Shown: in pieces, positions 42,632 through 52,159 of the stretch
Layout of the letters: each line of letters opens with the position of its first letter
Numbering within the stretch: position 1 is the first letter of the stretch
Assembly (NCBI GenBank): GCA_003554945.1
Contig: PWHN01000083.1
Location: forward strand, 8,030-72,029
From: a bacterium
GTDB lineage: Bacteria; T1Sed10-126
Direction of reading: 5' to 3'
Length of the DNA: 64,000 nt
Made by a program: the position numbers and the translations under genes
The notes under the pieces: generated by a model
The model's database searches: none
What the model was told of the DNA's origin: nothing
Seen by the model: only the letters and a program-made list of their open reading frames with translations

Positions 42632-44653
42632 CTAATCCTCCAGTTCTTCCCGGGTTCGCCTCAAATCATAACGAGCCCGCAGATTCTCAGGGTCAAGATC
42701 AAGCGCCTCTTCAAAACGCATTTGAGCTTCTTCAAAAAGTCCCCTGTTATAGAATACATAACCGAGGGCTGTTTCCACTCGCGAATCTTCACCAAGTAAA
42801 TCGCGAGCCAGTTCCAGAGTTGAAGTCGCCCGGTTCCAGTCCTCTTCCAATATAAAGACCAGTCCCAGGTTGTAGTATGCCTCCGGCAATTCATACTCAT
42901 TTATTGCTGTCCGATAATATTCAATTGCATGAGTCTTTTCTTGTTCTAACAGATATACATTGCCCAGCTGTTTATTGAAGCGAGCCCGTTGTTCAGCATC
43001 TTCCGCCCGGGCAAGCAGCGACTCATAACGATATCGTGCTAAATTAACCGCCCCCCGATTGAAATCAATATATGCTATCATCTGATTGGACAAAATATGG
43101 TCTTCGTCCAGCTCAAGTGCCCTCTCAAACTGCTCGCGGGCCGCGGCTCGGTCACCATACCAAAAATAAAGTTTCCCAAGTGCAACTATATAGTCGAGAT
43201 TCTCGGGTTGAACACTTACTGCACGCCGCTGGGCGCTAATTGCCATTTCCAGATTATTGTCTCTGAAATAGGCGATCGCCAGATTATAGGCGGCTTCGTG
43301 ATTAGCGGGATCAAGAACAAGAAGATTGCGAAAAGCAGATTGAGAAGCTGCCAGACGATCATATTTTAAACCCAGCTCTCCCAGCCGCCGGTAAGTTAGC
43401 TGCTGATAACGCTCGTCAATCTCCTCGTCAGCCAGCGCGGCGTTGTAATTCTCCGCCGCTTCAGCGGGACGCTCCTGCTTTTCATGCAAACGCCCTAGTG
43501 CGAAAGAGATTGAATATCCTTCCTCCGCCACAGCAAGCGCTCTTTCATAAAATTGAATCGAGTTTTCATAATCCCCAACAGCCTGATAAAGGTAGCCCAG
43601 TTGCAGATGTATATCAGACTCCTGCAGCGGTCCCTCTATGATCTCAACATCCGCCGCCGGTTCAAGCGAGGCAAGCGCAGCCGTCGTATCCCCTTCCTCC
43701 AACTGCGCCAGCGAAAGATTATAGCGGGCTGTAGGAGTATCACGCAGGGCCAGTGCTTGTTCGAACTCCTCTCGAGCCTCGACAAAGCGATTCAAATCCA
43801 CCAGAGCTCCGCCACGCAAAAGAGCAAGCTGGTAATTCATCTCCGTCTCTTGAGTATGCTCCCGAGCCGCTGCAAAGTCATCTATTGCCGCCTCTAAATC
43901 CTGCAGGCGGAGCTGTGTTAACCCACGGTTAAAATAGAGCAGTTCCGCATAACCGCCGGCCTCCAGACCACTGCTGAAATCATCCCGCGCCTGCTGCAGG
44001 TTCTCTTCCCGCGCATTTAAGTTGCCACGAGCGAGAAAGAAAACAGCGCGCGGGTCAAGAGCAATTGCAGCGTCGAGGTCATCAAAAGCCCCGGTGACAC
44101 TGTCCAGCTCCGCACGAACCATAGCGCGACGATAATAAGTTTCAGGAAAAGTGTCGATGACGTCCAGAGAATAGCCATACAGCTCCTCCGCTTTCTCAAA
44201 TTCCTCACGGGCGGAATGAATGTCGCCCAGATAGCGGTAAGAGAGAGCTGCCGGTTCGTCCAGTCCGGAAGTTCCCAGCACCCGGCGATAGAGTCCAAAA
44301 GCTCGATCCAGCTCATCCGCTTCATGAGCGGTGCGAGCCTGATCAAATAGCTCCCTCTGACGAGTTCGAGAAATTTCAATGCGTTCTTTTAACTGTGACG
44401 GCAGTTCAACGTCGACCACCGGCTCTGGATCGGGATGACAGGCCCCGTCATACCAGTAAAAACCGGCTGCCTCGCAGGCTTCCGCAGTAACAAAATCTTC
44501 CGGCTCCGGCTCCGGCTCTTCCACCGGCACACCTACAATTTGATCCCATATTTCCTGAACCACCGGTTCAAATATTACATACCCTAAATATATCCCTGCC
44601 GCCAGAGCGGCGATCGACAAAAGCAATATAACAAAATGGAGACGCGAATTCAT
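42632..44653 (-). CDS. Membrane-anchored TPR-repeat protein (673 aa)
   Basis: One N-terminal membrane segment (residues 7-27), an acidic linker with a short Cys-containing stretch (CEAAGFYWYDGACHPD, about 59-74), then about 14 tetratricopeptide repeats to the end, for example GQLLFDQA-type helices and PEAYYNLGLVFILEEDWNRA. TPR arrays scaffold protein complexes; the anchor places this one on the periplasmic side. Strongly acidic, as expected for a salt-adapted cell. It follows nusB by 3 bp and is followed at once by the SIS isomerase gene. The partner is unknown. Confidence 0.82.
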   Translation of the reverse strand: MNSRLHFVILLLSIAALAAGIYLGYVIFEPVVQEIWDQIVGVPVEEPEPEPEDFVTAEACEAAGFYWYDGACHPDPEPVVDVELPSQLKERIEISRTRQRELFDQARTAHEADELDRAFGLYRRVLGTSGLDEPAALSYRYLGDIHSAREEFEKAEELYGYSLDVIDTFPETYYRRAMVRAELDSVTGAFDDLDAAIALDPRAVFFLARGNLNAREENLQQARDDFSSGLEAGGYAELLYFNRGLTQLRLQDLEAAIDDFAAAREHTQETEMNYQLALLRGGALVDLNRFVEAREEFEQALALRDTPTARYNLSLAQLEEGDTTAALASLEPAADVEIIEGPLQESDIHLQLGYLYQAVGDYENSIQFYERALAVAEEGYSISFALGRLHEKQERPAEAAENYNAALADEEIDERYQQLTYRRLGELGLKYDRLAASQSAFRNLLVLDPANHEAAYNLAIAYFRDNNLEMAISAQRRAVSVQPENLDYIVALGKLYFWYGDRAAAREQFERALELDEDHILSNQMIAYIDFNRGAVNLARYRYESLLARAEDAEQRARFNKQLGNVYLLEQEKTHAIEYYRTAINEYELPEAYYNLGLVFILEEDWNRATSTLELARDLLGEDSRVETALGYVFYNRGLFEEAQMRFEEALDLDPENLRARYDLRRTREELED

Positions 44654-44656
44654 CCG

Positions 44657-45019
44657 CTACGGCCTCACTTTACCGTTAAAATTGTCTAAAATACCGTTGA
44701 CAAACGATGCTGAGTCCTCGGAACCGTATTTTTTAGCCAATTCCACCGCCTCGTCGATCACTATCGGTTTCGGAGTTTCTGTCCATAACAGCTCATAAGT
44801 TGCCAGGCGCAGCAGGACTCGTTCAACCGGATAGATCCTATCAAGACGCCAGTCGTCAAGATGCGATTCTATATTTTTATCAATTTCTTCAAGATGTTTC
44901 TCGGTCCCAGCAACCAGCGCACCGGTAAATTCAGAACTATTCTCGGGCTGGTAATCACCACTAACCTCACGAGCATAAAGGACCTTAAAGGCCGCTTCCC
45001 GGGCCTTAGAACGTGACAT
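44657..45019 (-). CDS. nusB: Transcription antitermination factor NusB
   Basis: A 120-residue all-helical RNA-binding protein that, with NusE (S10), binds boxA and keeps RNA polymerase processive on rRNA operons. Typical features: SRSKAREAAFKVLYA at the start, RLDRIYPVERVLLRLATYEL in the middle and PKPIVIDEAVELAKKY near the end. The ribH-nusB order with abutting genes is common in bacteria. Shorter than some homologs but complete. Confidence 0.93.
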   Translation of the reverse strand: MSRSKAREAAFKVLYAREVSGDYQPENSSEFTGALVAGTEKHLEEIDKNIESHLDDWRLDRIYPVERVLLRLATYELLWTETPKPIVIDEAVELAKKYGSEDSASFVNGILDNFNGKVRP

Positions 45020-45490
45020 TTAGTTCTCTAACTCACGATATACACTGGCCTGTCGGACCAGGGCCTGAGCGGCGTCAGCACCTTTGTTGCCAACTTTTAC
45101 ACCAGCACGATTGACAGCCTGTTCAACCGTATCCGCAGTAATAACGCCAAAAACTACCGGCAACTCGGAATCATAACTGAGTTTACCAACCCCGCGGGTA
45201 ACTTCCGAAGCGACATAATCAAAATGTGGTGTTTCTCCCCGAATTACGGCGCCAAGACAGATAACGCCGTCAAATTTATCGCTTTCAACAACCCGCCGAG
45301 CAAGACCGGGGATTTCAAAACTACCGGGCGCTTTGTAAATTTCAACGTCCTTTTTATTAACGCCGCACTTCTCAAGCATGTCGAGGGCGCCGCGCTTTAG
45401 CTGACCGGTAATCATATCGTTAAATTCAGCCATAACTACCCCCACCTTTAACCCGCTGCCGTCGAGGTCGCCTTTGATTTCCTTAATCAC
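45020..45490 (-). CDS. ribH: 6,7-dimethyl-8-ribityllumazine synthase
   Basis: A 156-residue enzyme that condenses the ribityl pyrimidine with dihydroxybutanone phosphate. Motifs: VVMAEFND at the start, the substrate region KAPGSFEIPG, CLGAVIRGETPHFDYV and FGVITADTVEQA. GTG 45490 is the start, with AGGAAGGA upstream. It lies between ribBA and nusB with almost no spacing. It should assemble into an icosahedral or pentameric shell in the cytoplasm. Confidence 0.96.
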   Translation of the reverse strand: MIKEIKGDLDGSGLKVGVVMAEFNDMITGQLKRGALDMLEKCGVNKKDVEIYKAPGSFEIPGLARRVVESDKFDGVICLGAVIRGETPHFDYVASEVTRGVGKLSYDSELPVVFGVITADTVEQAVNRAGVKVGNKGADAAQALVRQASVYRELEN

Positions 45491-45496
45491 AAGAGA

Positions 45497-46714
45497 TCAT
45501 CCTTCCTCAAATTGATTTAATAGATGCCCTAACTTTTCCTTCTTAGTCTGTAAATAATCCTCGTTGATTTCGTTACATTCTATCTCCAGAGGCTGACGAT
45601 CCGTCACCTTTAAACCGTAACCTTCAAGGCCCACTATTTTCCGGGGATTATTGGTCAAAAGCCTGATTGTGGACAGACCCAGGTCTTTAAGAATTTGTGC
45701 ACCAATTCCATAATCACGAAGATCGGGATTGAATCCCAGTTTTTTATTGGCCTCAACCGTATCAAGTCCTCGGTCTTGAAGGTTATAAGCTTCAATTTTA
45801 TTACAGAGACCAATTCCCCGACCTTCCTGCAATAGATAGAGTAAAACGCCCCGGCCCTGCTCCTGAATCATCTCCATAGCCCGGTGAAGCTGTGGCCGAC
45901 AGTCACAGCGGCGACTGCGAAAAACATCCCCGGTCAAGCACTGGGAGTGAACACGAACCAGCACGTTCGACTCGCCTTCAACTTCGCCTTTAACCAGAGC
46001 CAGGTGTTCACGATCCTCCAAGCGATCGCGGTAAGCTACGGCTTTAAACTCCCCAAACTCGGTTGGCAGGGTGGTCTCGGCCCTGCGTTCGACGTGTTTT
46101 TCCGTGCGATGCCGGTAACGAATGAGCGCTTCTATGGAGATCATCTTGAGGTCGTGCCGGGCGGCAAAATCTTTCAGTTCTTGCCGACGGGCCATGGTTC
46201 CGTCCTCGCTCATGATTTCACATATAACTCCTGCCGGTCGCAGACCGGCCAGAACAGCAAGATCAACGGCGGCCTCGGTATGACCGGCTCTTTTTAACAC
46301 ACCGCCACGCTCAGCCTTGAGCGGGAAGACATGCCCGGGCCGTTGAAAATCATCGGGACGGCTCTCCGGATCGACCGCTTTTTGAATGGTCAGTGCCCTG
46401 TCGTGAGCACTGATACCGGTCGTAGTCCCTTCCCGGGCGTCAATTGAAACGGTGAAACCGGTATCCAGGTGGTCCGTGTTGTTGGGAACCATGGAAGGAA
46501 GCTGTAGACGCTGTAGCTCATCAGGCGCCATAGGCAGACAGACCAGACCCCGGCCCTCTTTTGTCATAAAATTTATCGCGTCGGCACTGACCTGCTCAGC
46601 GGCCATTACCAGATCTCCCTCGTTTTCACGCTCCTCGTCATCAACAACTACAACCATCTCCCCGGATTTAATCGCTTCAATGGCTGCTTCTACCTTCTCA
46701 CTGTTATTCATCAC
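45497..46714 (-). CDS. ribBA: Bifunctional DHBP synthase / GTP cyclohydrolase II
   Basis: A 405-residue fusion. The N-terminal half (1-205) is 3,4-dihydroxy-2-butanone 4-phosphate synthase ([25 protein letters not shown]-type region read here as [12 protein letters not shown]). The C-terminal half is GTP cyclohydrolase II with its zinc site [14 protein letters not shown] and [12 protein letters not shown]. It supplies both precursors of riboflavin. Both active sites look complete. It sits between ribE and ribH with 5-6 bp gaps. Confidence 0.96.
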   Translation of the reverse strand: MMNNSEKVEAAIEAIKSGEMVVVVDDEERENEGDLVMAAEQVSADAINFMTKEGRGLVCLPMAPDELQRLQLPSMVPNNTDHLDTGFTVSIDAREGTTTGISAHDRALTIQKAVDPESRPDDFQRPGHVFPLKAERGGVLKRAGHTEAAVDLAVLAGLRPAGVICEIMSEDGTMARRQELKDFAARHDLKMISIEALIRYRHRTEKHVERRAETTLPTEFGEFKAVAYRDRLEDREHLALVKGEVEGESNVLVRVHSQCLTGDVFRSRRCDCRPQLHRAMEMIQEQGRGVLLYLLQEGRGIGLCNKIEAYNLQDRGLDTVEANKKLGFNPDLRDYGIGAQILKDLGLSTIRLLTNNPRKIVGLEGYGLKVTDRQPLEIECNEINEDYLQTKKEKLGHLLNQFEEG

Positions 46715-46719
46715 TTATA

Positions 46720-47367
46720 TCACCGTTGAAAAGCCCTGCTTAACTCAGAAAGGCTTAAATTGTCCTTCTTTTTTTCGTTTTGCCAAAAATTATAGAGATA
46801 ACGCGCTATGGTATCAACTTCAAGATTCATTTGCTGGCCTGGCCGGCGCTCGGCCAAAGTAGTTTTTTGATAAGTGTGCGGAACCACTTGAACTGTTAAA
46901 GTCTCCTCACTCACGTCAGCTATAGTGAGGCTGATACCATCAAGGGCTACCGACCCTCGCGGAGCAAGAAATGGTCTTAAGTCGCCGGGATAGTCAGTAA
47001 CCAGCCGGTAGCCGGCGTCACTTTTTTCCAGGACAATTATCTTCACAACCCCGTCAACATGGCCACTTACATAGTGACCGTCGAGACGATCTCCAACTGC
47101 CAGTGAAGGCTCTATGTTTACAATGCACCCCGCTCGAGCCTGCTGTAGAGTTGTTTTGGCTGATGTAGTCTCAGCCAGTTCAACAGCTACGCTTTCAGCA
47201 CCTGTCTCAACAACTGTAAGACAGACACCGTCAACGGCAAGACTGTCGCCAACTTCAAGAGCCAATTTTGAAAAAGACTTCGATTGCAGACGCAGCTTAA
47301 TCGTCCCGGCAGTGCCTCTCTCGCGAGCCGTTATTTCAGCGGTTGCTCTTACAAGACCGGTAAACAT
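46720..47367 (-). CDS. ribE: Riboflavin synthase (alpha type)
   Basis: A 215-residue enzyme with two tandem lumazine-binding barrels: MFTGLVRATAEI with DSLAVDGVCLTV in the first half, GHYVSGHVDGV and RGSVALDGISLTI in the second. It dismutates two lumazine molecules into riboflavin. The gene follows ribD but is separated from it by a 103-bp mobile element (47505-47607), so the rib operon has been interrupted without losing order. The last residues are basic and longer than usual. Confidence 0.95.
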   Translation of the reverse strand: MFTGLVRATAEITARERGTAGTIKLRLQSKSFSKLALEVGDSLAVDGVCLTVVETGAESVAVELAETTSAKTTLQQARAGCIVNIEPSLAVGDRLDGHYVSGHVDGVVKIIVLEKSDAGYRLVTDYPGDLRPFLAPRGSVALDGISLTIADVSEETLTVQVVPHTYQKTTLAERRPGQQMNLEVDTIARYLYNFWQNEKKKDNLSLSELSRAFQR

Positions 47368-47504
47368 TAGCTAAAACCTCAGTTCTTTTTTCACTCGAGT
47401 CAGCCCCTGATTAAACGCTTCCTCTTCAGAAGAAAAGGCATTAAACAGAAGACCCCTCCAGCCCAAACAACCTCAAACCCGGGTTTGATCGTATAAAAGG
47501 ATAT

Positions 47505-47607
47505 GTAACTACTCATCTATCCCCTCTCCCCTGGAGGGAGAGGGCCCGTTTTTCACCCCCCTTTGTATTTCCCCCCGTCAAGGGGGAAAGATAAAGTGAG
47601 TAGTTAC
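47505..47607. mobile_element. MITE-like element between ribD and ribE with target duplication
   Basis: Perfect 11-bp terminal inverted repeats GTAACTACTCA (47505-47515) and TGAGTAGTTAC (47597-47607), bounded by an exact 8-bp direct repeat AAGGATAT (47497-47504 and 47608-47615). The core holds a CTCTCCC...GGGAGAG hairpin and a CCCCC...GGGGG hairpin, related to the elements at 11619 and 25514. At 103 bp it has no coding capacity. Confidence 0.8.
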
Positions 47608-47642
47608 AAGGATATAATACAAAGCGTTCTCTTGCGAGGTTT

Positions 47643-48818
47643 TTACCCCTTGAAACCAACACCGGTCAACCGCTGCCGCAGCCGCGGATGGGGAGTTAAG
47701 TTAAAACCAACCCGGCGTAGAGACTGTTCAGAAAGACGACGTATATAAATGTCTTCACCAAACCGGTGCTGTTCCAGCAATCTAAATCTGGGGGCGTTAA
47801 ATACTTTCTCGGTCTTGTGGCTCAGACGGGCACTTCGTATACCACTACCCAAAACATGACCACAGTTGAAGAGGTGAAGTTCATTTAAAAGTTGTGCCGA
47901 AATTAAATCACCCACCAGTCCTCCGCCGCCTTCAACAAGTATGCGGCCAAAACCGGCCCGGTAAAGGCGGGGGAGAACTTCGGTCCAGCGGTAGCGCCCG
48001 TCGTGCAGCTCAGACCTTACCAGGGTTACACCGCTCTCTTCTAATTTTTCCCCGAGCGCCGGCTCTATCTGCGACGGGACAACAATTGTTGTTTCAGCAG
48101 CCCGCTCAGATAACAGGGTAAGTGACGGGGATAAGGTTTGAGGACGGGTAGTGACGATAATGGCTCCCGGTTGAGATTCGCGACCCGTGACGCGATCAGT
48201 CAAGCTGGGATTATCGCGGCGCACAGTTTCAGCGCCAACCATGACAGCATCTACCCGGGAACGAAGCAAATGTGTGTAGTGCCGGCTCTCCGGACCGCTG
48301 AGCCACTGGCTGTGGTGGCTCTCCGTGGCGATATAGCCGTCAACAGAGAGAGCCAGCTTGGCTTCCAGCCAGGGAAGCCCGGCGACTTGATTGTAAAAAT
48401 AAGCACGGTTTAACCACCTGTATTGAGAGCGACAAACCGGGGTTGTAACGGTCAAACCAGCTTTCAGCAGCTTTTTCATTCCACGTCCCTGCACACGCGG
48501 ATGTGGATCTATATGTGCAAACGTTACCTCCTCGATGTCAGTCTTAAGAATGCGCTCCGTACAGGGTGCCGTTTTCCCCTGGTGGACACATGGTTCCAGG
48601 GTACAATAGAGCTCTACTCCCTGCAAAGAACCGGTATACTTATTTAACAAAGCTGCCTCCGCGTGGAGCCCGCCAAACTGGCGATGAGCGGCAAGCTCGA
48701 GCAATTCACCGTCCTTGACCAGCCCGGCGGCTACCAGCGGATTTGTTTTTACCATCCCTTCCCCTGCCAGAGCACGGGCAAACAGAAGTTCCATAATTTC
48801 CTGCCGGCGTATTTCCAC
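47643..48818 (-). CDS. ribD: Bifunctional deaminase/reductase RibD
   Basis: A 391-residue two-domain enzyme for the second and third steps of riboflavin synthesis. The deaminase zinc site is complete: HAEAALL, then CTLEPCVHQGKTAPC. The reductase domain (from about 155) has LALSVDGYIA, SRVDAVMVGAETVRRDNP and VEGGGGLVGDLI. The start is GTG 48818 with GGAGAGGA upstream, two bases after the ftsY stop, so ftsY and the rib genes are joined. No FMN riboswitch could be recognised ahead of it. The C-terminus is about 25 residues longer than usual. Confidence 0.94.
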   Translation of the reverse strand: MEIRRQEIMELLFARALAGEGMVKTNPLVAAGLVKDGELLELAAHRQFGGLHAEAALLNKYTGSLQGVELYCTLEPCVHQGKTAPCTERILKTDIEEVTFAHIDPHPRVQGRGMKKLLKAGLTVTTPVCRSQYRWLNRAYFYNQVAGLPWLEAKLALSVDGYIATESHHSQWLSGPESRHYTHLLRSRVDAVMVGAETVRRDNPSLTDRVTGRESQPGAIIVTTRPQTLSPSLTLLSERAAETTIVVPSQIEPALGEKLEESGVTLVRSELHDGRYRWTEVLPRLYRAGFGRILVEGGGGLVGDLISAQLLNELHLFNCGHVLGSGIRSARLSHKTEKVFNAPRFRLLEQHRFGEDIYIRRLSEQSLRRVGFNLTPHPRLRQRLTGVGFKG

Positions 48819-48820
48819 TT

Positions 48821-49741
48821 TTATTCCTCTCCGCCGGCAAAGTTTTCGGCCAGCAAAGCATCACAATAAATATCAGGTGAAAACGGAGCCAGATCATCGA
48901 GCGTCTCACCGGTTCCAACAAACTTTACCGGTACCTGGAATTTATCGGCAGCACTGAGCACGACACCGCCGCGGGCCGTGCTATCAAGTTTGGATAGAAT
49001 AATTCCACTTACCGGCAGCTGCTCGGCATATTTTTCTACCTGTTTCACTCCATTTTGCCCCGTTGATGCGTCAAGAACAAGCAAAGTCTCCGCCGGTTCC
49101 CCACTTTTCTGGCCGGCTGCCACCCTGTACATCTTGTTCAACTGTTCCATAAGATCACCGCGGGTATGAAGACGACCGGCAGTGTCCACGAAAAGATAGT
49201 CTACCCCCCGCCCGCAAGCAGCCTCTATAGCATCGTAAACTACGGCTGAAGGGTCGCCCCCTTTCTGGTGAGCAATAACGTCAATTTCAAGACGCTCTCC
49301 CCACTCCTGCAGCTGTTCAATGGCGGCGGCACGAAAGGTGTCCGCCGCTGCAAAGAGTATTTCCCCGTCAAGTTTGTGGGCCAGCTTGGCCATGCTTGTA
49401 GTCTTACCACTACCGTTGACTCCAACAAAAAAGTAAACGCTAGGCGGAACAGAACTTTTCTGAAGGTCGGGGTTCCCGGCCGCAGCAAAAATATTCTTGA
49501 TTTGCTCCCTCAAATATCCCGGCCCGTCAGCATCTGCTTCTTTACTGCGCAGTGGCTCAAGCAATTTTTCAACTGTTTCCAGACTGACGTCACTTTTTAA
49601 CAGGGCCGCTTCAAGATCATCTATGGCACCGGCGTCCATTCCACGACCCGGCCATAACTTTTTCACACCGGCGCGAAATTTGCCCAGCGCTCCCTTGAGT
49701 TTAGTTTTATCATCGCTTTTTGCACTGCCAAAAATTGGCAT
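48821..49741 (-). CDS. ftsY: Signal recognition particle receptor FtsY
   Basis: A 306-residue SRP GTPase that docks ribosome-SRP complexes to the membrane. P-loop FVGVNGSGKTT near residue 105, the DTFRAAAIEQLQ block, FVDTAGRLHTRGDLM (G3), ILSKLDSTARGG (G4) and FVGTGETLDDLAPF at the end. ATG 49741 with GGAAGGTG is used; a longer frame upstream starts in unrelated DNA. The acidic A domain is nearly absent, as in many Gram-positive FtsY. It is the first gene of the ftsY-rib-nusB-TPR-SIS run. Confidence 0.94.
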   Translation of the reverse strand: MPIFGSAKSDDKTKLKGALGKFRAGVKKLWPGRGMDAGAIDDLEAALLKSDVSLETVEKLLEPLRSKEADADGPGYLREQIKNIFAAAGNPDLQKSSVPPSVYFFVGVNGSGKTTSMAKLAHKLDGEILFAAADTFRAAAIEQLQEWGERLEIDVIAHQKGGDPSAVVYDAIEAACGRGVDYLFVDTAGRLHTRGDLMEQLNKMYRVAAGQKSGEPAETLLVLDASTGQNGVKQVEKYAEQLPVSGIILSKLDSTARGGVVLSAADKFQVPVKFVGTGETLDDLAPFSPDIYCDALLAENFAGGEE

Positions 49742-49989
49742 CCTATCACCTTCCGATATTATAAAAATTAGCCTTTGTTTACAGGGCTCTGTTGAAACCC
49801 CTGATTGAGACGGCCACTCATAGGTGTTGGGACTCATTCTTGATTGGCCAGCCTGGCCTGCCAAACGAACCCGGCTGATTTTTGGAACGACAAAAATTAT
49901 AATAAAAATCGGGACCAGTTGCCAGCTTTCGACAAGTATGAAAGAATATTGGTCCATTAAACAAATTTTAATCTGACAGGTGATATCAA

Positions 49990-51351
49990 ATGAAAACCCC
50001 GGGCGACAAATTTCTAATCCGTCTGCTCTCAAGCACAGAAGACGTAGAGAAATTTTACGAATTGTTGAGCGAGTGGTTTGAGGAAAATATAGAAAAGGAG
50101 CCACTAATTTTTTATCAGCCCTATCCCCTTGCTGATCTATATACTGGTGAAGCCAGTGTTGCCGAAGCGAAAGTGCTGCGTGGAGAGATAAAAAATAGTC
50201 CTGCTCGCCAGGAGATAGAGCAATTTTCTCAAAAACACAATGGCCTGGTCAACAAGAGTCATGAATTAACTCACTTAGAGTCGGATAGCTGGTTTGGGGC
50301 GCTTGAATACCCGGGAGCTGAACTTGTTTTTTTAAAAGAACGCTACAATCCTCTGAAGCTAACACTGCAACTTGCGCAGGACTTATTTCGTAAAAACCAG
50401 ATGGCACAAATTGGTGAACTAATTCAGAAATCGCAAAAATTAGAGGCCGATATGGGAGAGGTAACCCAGTTTCTGTTACAGCAACTGTCCGAGCTGCTAA
50501 AAACTGAAGAAACAGGCTTCTATGTGCCGCGCGGCCGAAACTTTAAATTGCGGAATGCGCATGGTTTTTCATACCGCGACTATCCAAAACGACAGACTAT
50601 TCCCGGAAATTTGATCGAGGAAGGAAGAATGAATGAGGAAAAATTTATCAAGACAGAGGAGCCTGAAGAAGGCGAAGTTATATATTTTCCACTGGTTTCA
50701 GGGATAGAAAACCTGGGTCTGCTGGCCGCTTTTGAGCCAGGCTTAAGCGAGAACATGATCAACGCTAAACACGACTATCTGACCACACTTGCCGAGCTTG
50801 GAGGACTTCTCGTTCAGGAAGCTTCCTTTGCCGAGCAGGGGGAACTGAAGGCACTGGAAGATAAACTAACCGGCTTAAGACAAGAAAATTACTTCAGAGA
50901 GCGAATCCGCGAGGAGGTAGAGCGTGGGCGGCGCTATGACGTCCCCTGTTCCTTACTGCTGCTAGATGTGGATAATTTTTCTGACTTGAACGAAGAACTT
51001 GGAGAACAGGTGGGAAATGCAATCCTGCGGGAAATAGGTGACCTGTTCCAGACCAGTTTCCGGACTGTTGATATAACAGCCCGATTAAAAGAAGATGTAT
51101 TTGCCCTGCTGCTAACTAACACTCCGCTTTCTGGAGCACTATGCGTGGCAGACAGACTACAAAGATTGGCGAGCAAACCTATCCTGGAACTGGGAACAAA
51201 AGAAATTGAGATTAATTTCAGCGGCGGACTGGCCGCTTATCCGGAGGATGGGGACGAGGCCGGCGAACTGCTCAAACAAGCCCGCCTGGCCCTCTATCAA
51301 GCCAAAAAAACTGGAAAAAATAAAATTTGTTCGACAAGCGATTTATCCTGA
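49990..51351 (+). CDS. GAF-like protein with degenerate GGDEF domain
   Basis: A 453-residue cytoplasmic protein. Residues 1-140 are unrecognised; about 150-290 look like a GAF sensor (LLQQLSELLKTEETGFYVP ... IYFPLVSGIENLGLLAAF); a coiled coil follows, then a GGDEF fold (330-450: CSLLLLDVDNFSDLNEELGE). The signature is KEDVF instead of GGDEF (RLKEDVFALLL), so cyclase activity is not expected; it may bind GTP or act as a receptor. ATG 49990 follows AGGTGAT. It is divergent from ftsY with a 248-bp gap that holds only a GGCCAG/CTGGCC hairpin. Confidence 0.78.
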   Translation: MKTPGDKFLIRLLSSTEDVEKFYELLSEWFEENIEKEPLIFYQPYPLADLYTGEASVAEAKVLRGEIKNSPARQEIEQFSQKHNGLVNKSHELTHLESDSWFGALEYPGAELVFLKERYNPLKLTLQLAQDLFRKNQMAQIGELIQKSQKLEADMGEVTQFLLQQLSELLKTEETGFYVPRGRNFKLRNAHGFSYRDYPKRQTIPGNLIEEGRMNEEKFIKTEEPEEGEVIYFPLVSGIENLGLLAAFEPGLSENMINAKHDYLTTLAELGGLLVQEASFAEQGELKALEDKLTGLRQENYFRERIREEVERGRRYDVPCSLLLLDVDNFSDLNEELGEQVGNAILREIGDLFQTSFRTVDITARLKEDVFALLLTNTPLSGALCVADRLQRLASKPILELGTKEIEINFSGGLAAYPEDGDEAGELLKQARLALYQAKKTGKNKICSTSDLS

Positions 51352-51364
51352 GACCCGCCTAAGC

Positions 51365-52159
51365 TCAGGAAACAATATCCTCCCCACCGTCACAACAGAT
51401 AACATTTCCGGTAACAAAACGACTTTCCGGTCGAACAAGCAGGCCAATCAGGTCTCCAACGTCTGCCGGGTCGGTCAAACGTCCCGAGGGGTTTCTCTTC
51501 TTAGCCTCGGCAATCATATTTTCATTGCCCGGGATCTTCCGTAGAGCCGGTGTGTCAGTCACACCGGCCTGAATGGCGTTGGCAGTTATTTTTTTGTCCG
51601 CAAGTTCATAAGCAAGCTGCCGGACATTAGCTCCCAGCGCCGCTTTGGCAGCCGACACGGGCCCGTAGTAGGGCCAGACCGTGCTACCACCGGCAGATGT
51701 CATTGCAAAAATTCGGCCACCCTCGCCCATTAAATCATTCTCTACCAGCTCCTGCGTCCAGTAAACCAGGCTGCTGGCCATAACATCGAGGGTCATATCC
51801 ATTTGTCGCGGCTCTACCAGGTCATCACCATTCCCGTTTACAAATTTTTTCAAAGTACCAAAAGCGAGTGAATGCATTAAGACTCTCACCGTCGCGTCTC
51901 CATCAAGACGATCCTGAAGCTCTTCTCTAACTTTATTACGGGTCCGTTCCTTTGCCGCATTGCTGTTAAAAAACTCCACCTCGGCCCCCCGCTCTTCAAG
52001 TTCCTCTATCAGTTCGTTGACACGGTCCATATCCGACTTACGATCAAAGTGAACTCCGGCAATATTCATACCCATCTCCGCCAGCACTCTCGCAGCGGCG
52101 GCACCAAAACCACTGGAACTTCCCAGGATAAGTGCCCATTCTCCATCTAATTCGTTCAT
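51365..52159 (-). CDS. Enoyl-[ACP] reductase, FabI/FabL-type SDR
   Basis: A 264-residue short-chain dehydrogenase. The N-terminal glycine motif is GSSSGFGAAAARVL; the catalytic pair is Tyr-x6-Lys in YYGPVSAAKAAL, the spacing of enoyl-ACP reductases rather than Yx3K of ordinary SDRs; SLAFG and TDTPALRKIPG are typical of FabI/FabL. It would reduce trans-2-enoyl-ACP at the end of the fatty acid cycle. FabI versus FabL cannot be settled by eye. It is convergent with the GAF gene, with only 13 bp between them. Confidence 0.82.
   Translation of the reverse strand: MNELDGEWALILGSSSGFGAAAARVLAEMGMNIAGVHFDRKSDMDRVNELIEELEERGAEVEFFNSNAAKERTRNKVREELQDRLDGDATVRVLMHSLAFGTLKKFVNGNGDDLVEPRQMDMTLDVMASSLVYWTQELVENDLMGEGGRIFAMTSAGGSTVWPYYGPVSAAKAALGANVRQLAYELADKKITANAIQAGVTDTPALRKIPGNENMIAEAKKRNPSGRLTDPADVGDLIGLLVRPESRFVTGNVICCDGGEDIVS

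Noticed and set aside
47368-48900. FMN riboswitch ahead of ribD or ribE
   Set aside because: No FMN-element core was recognised; the ribD-ribE gap holds a MITE-like element instead.
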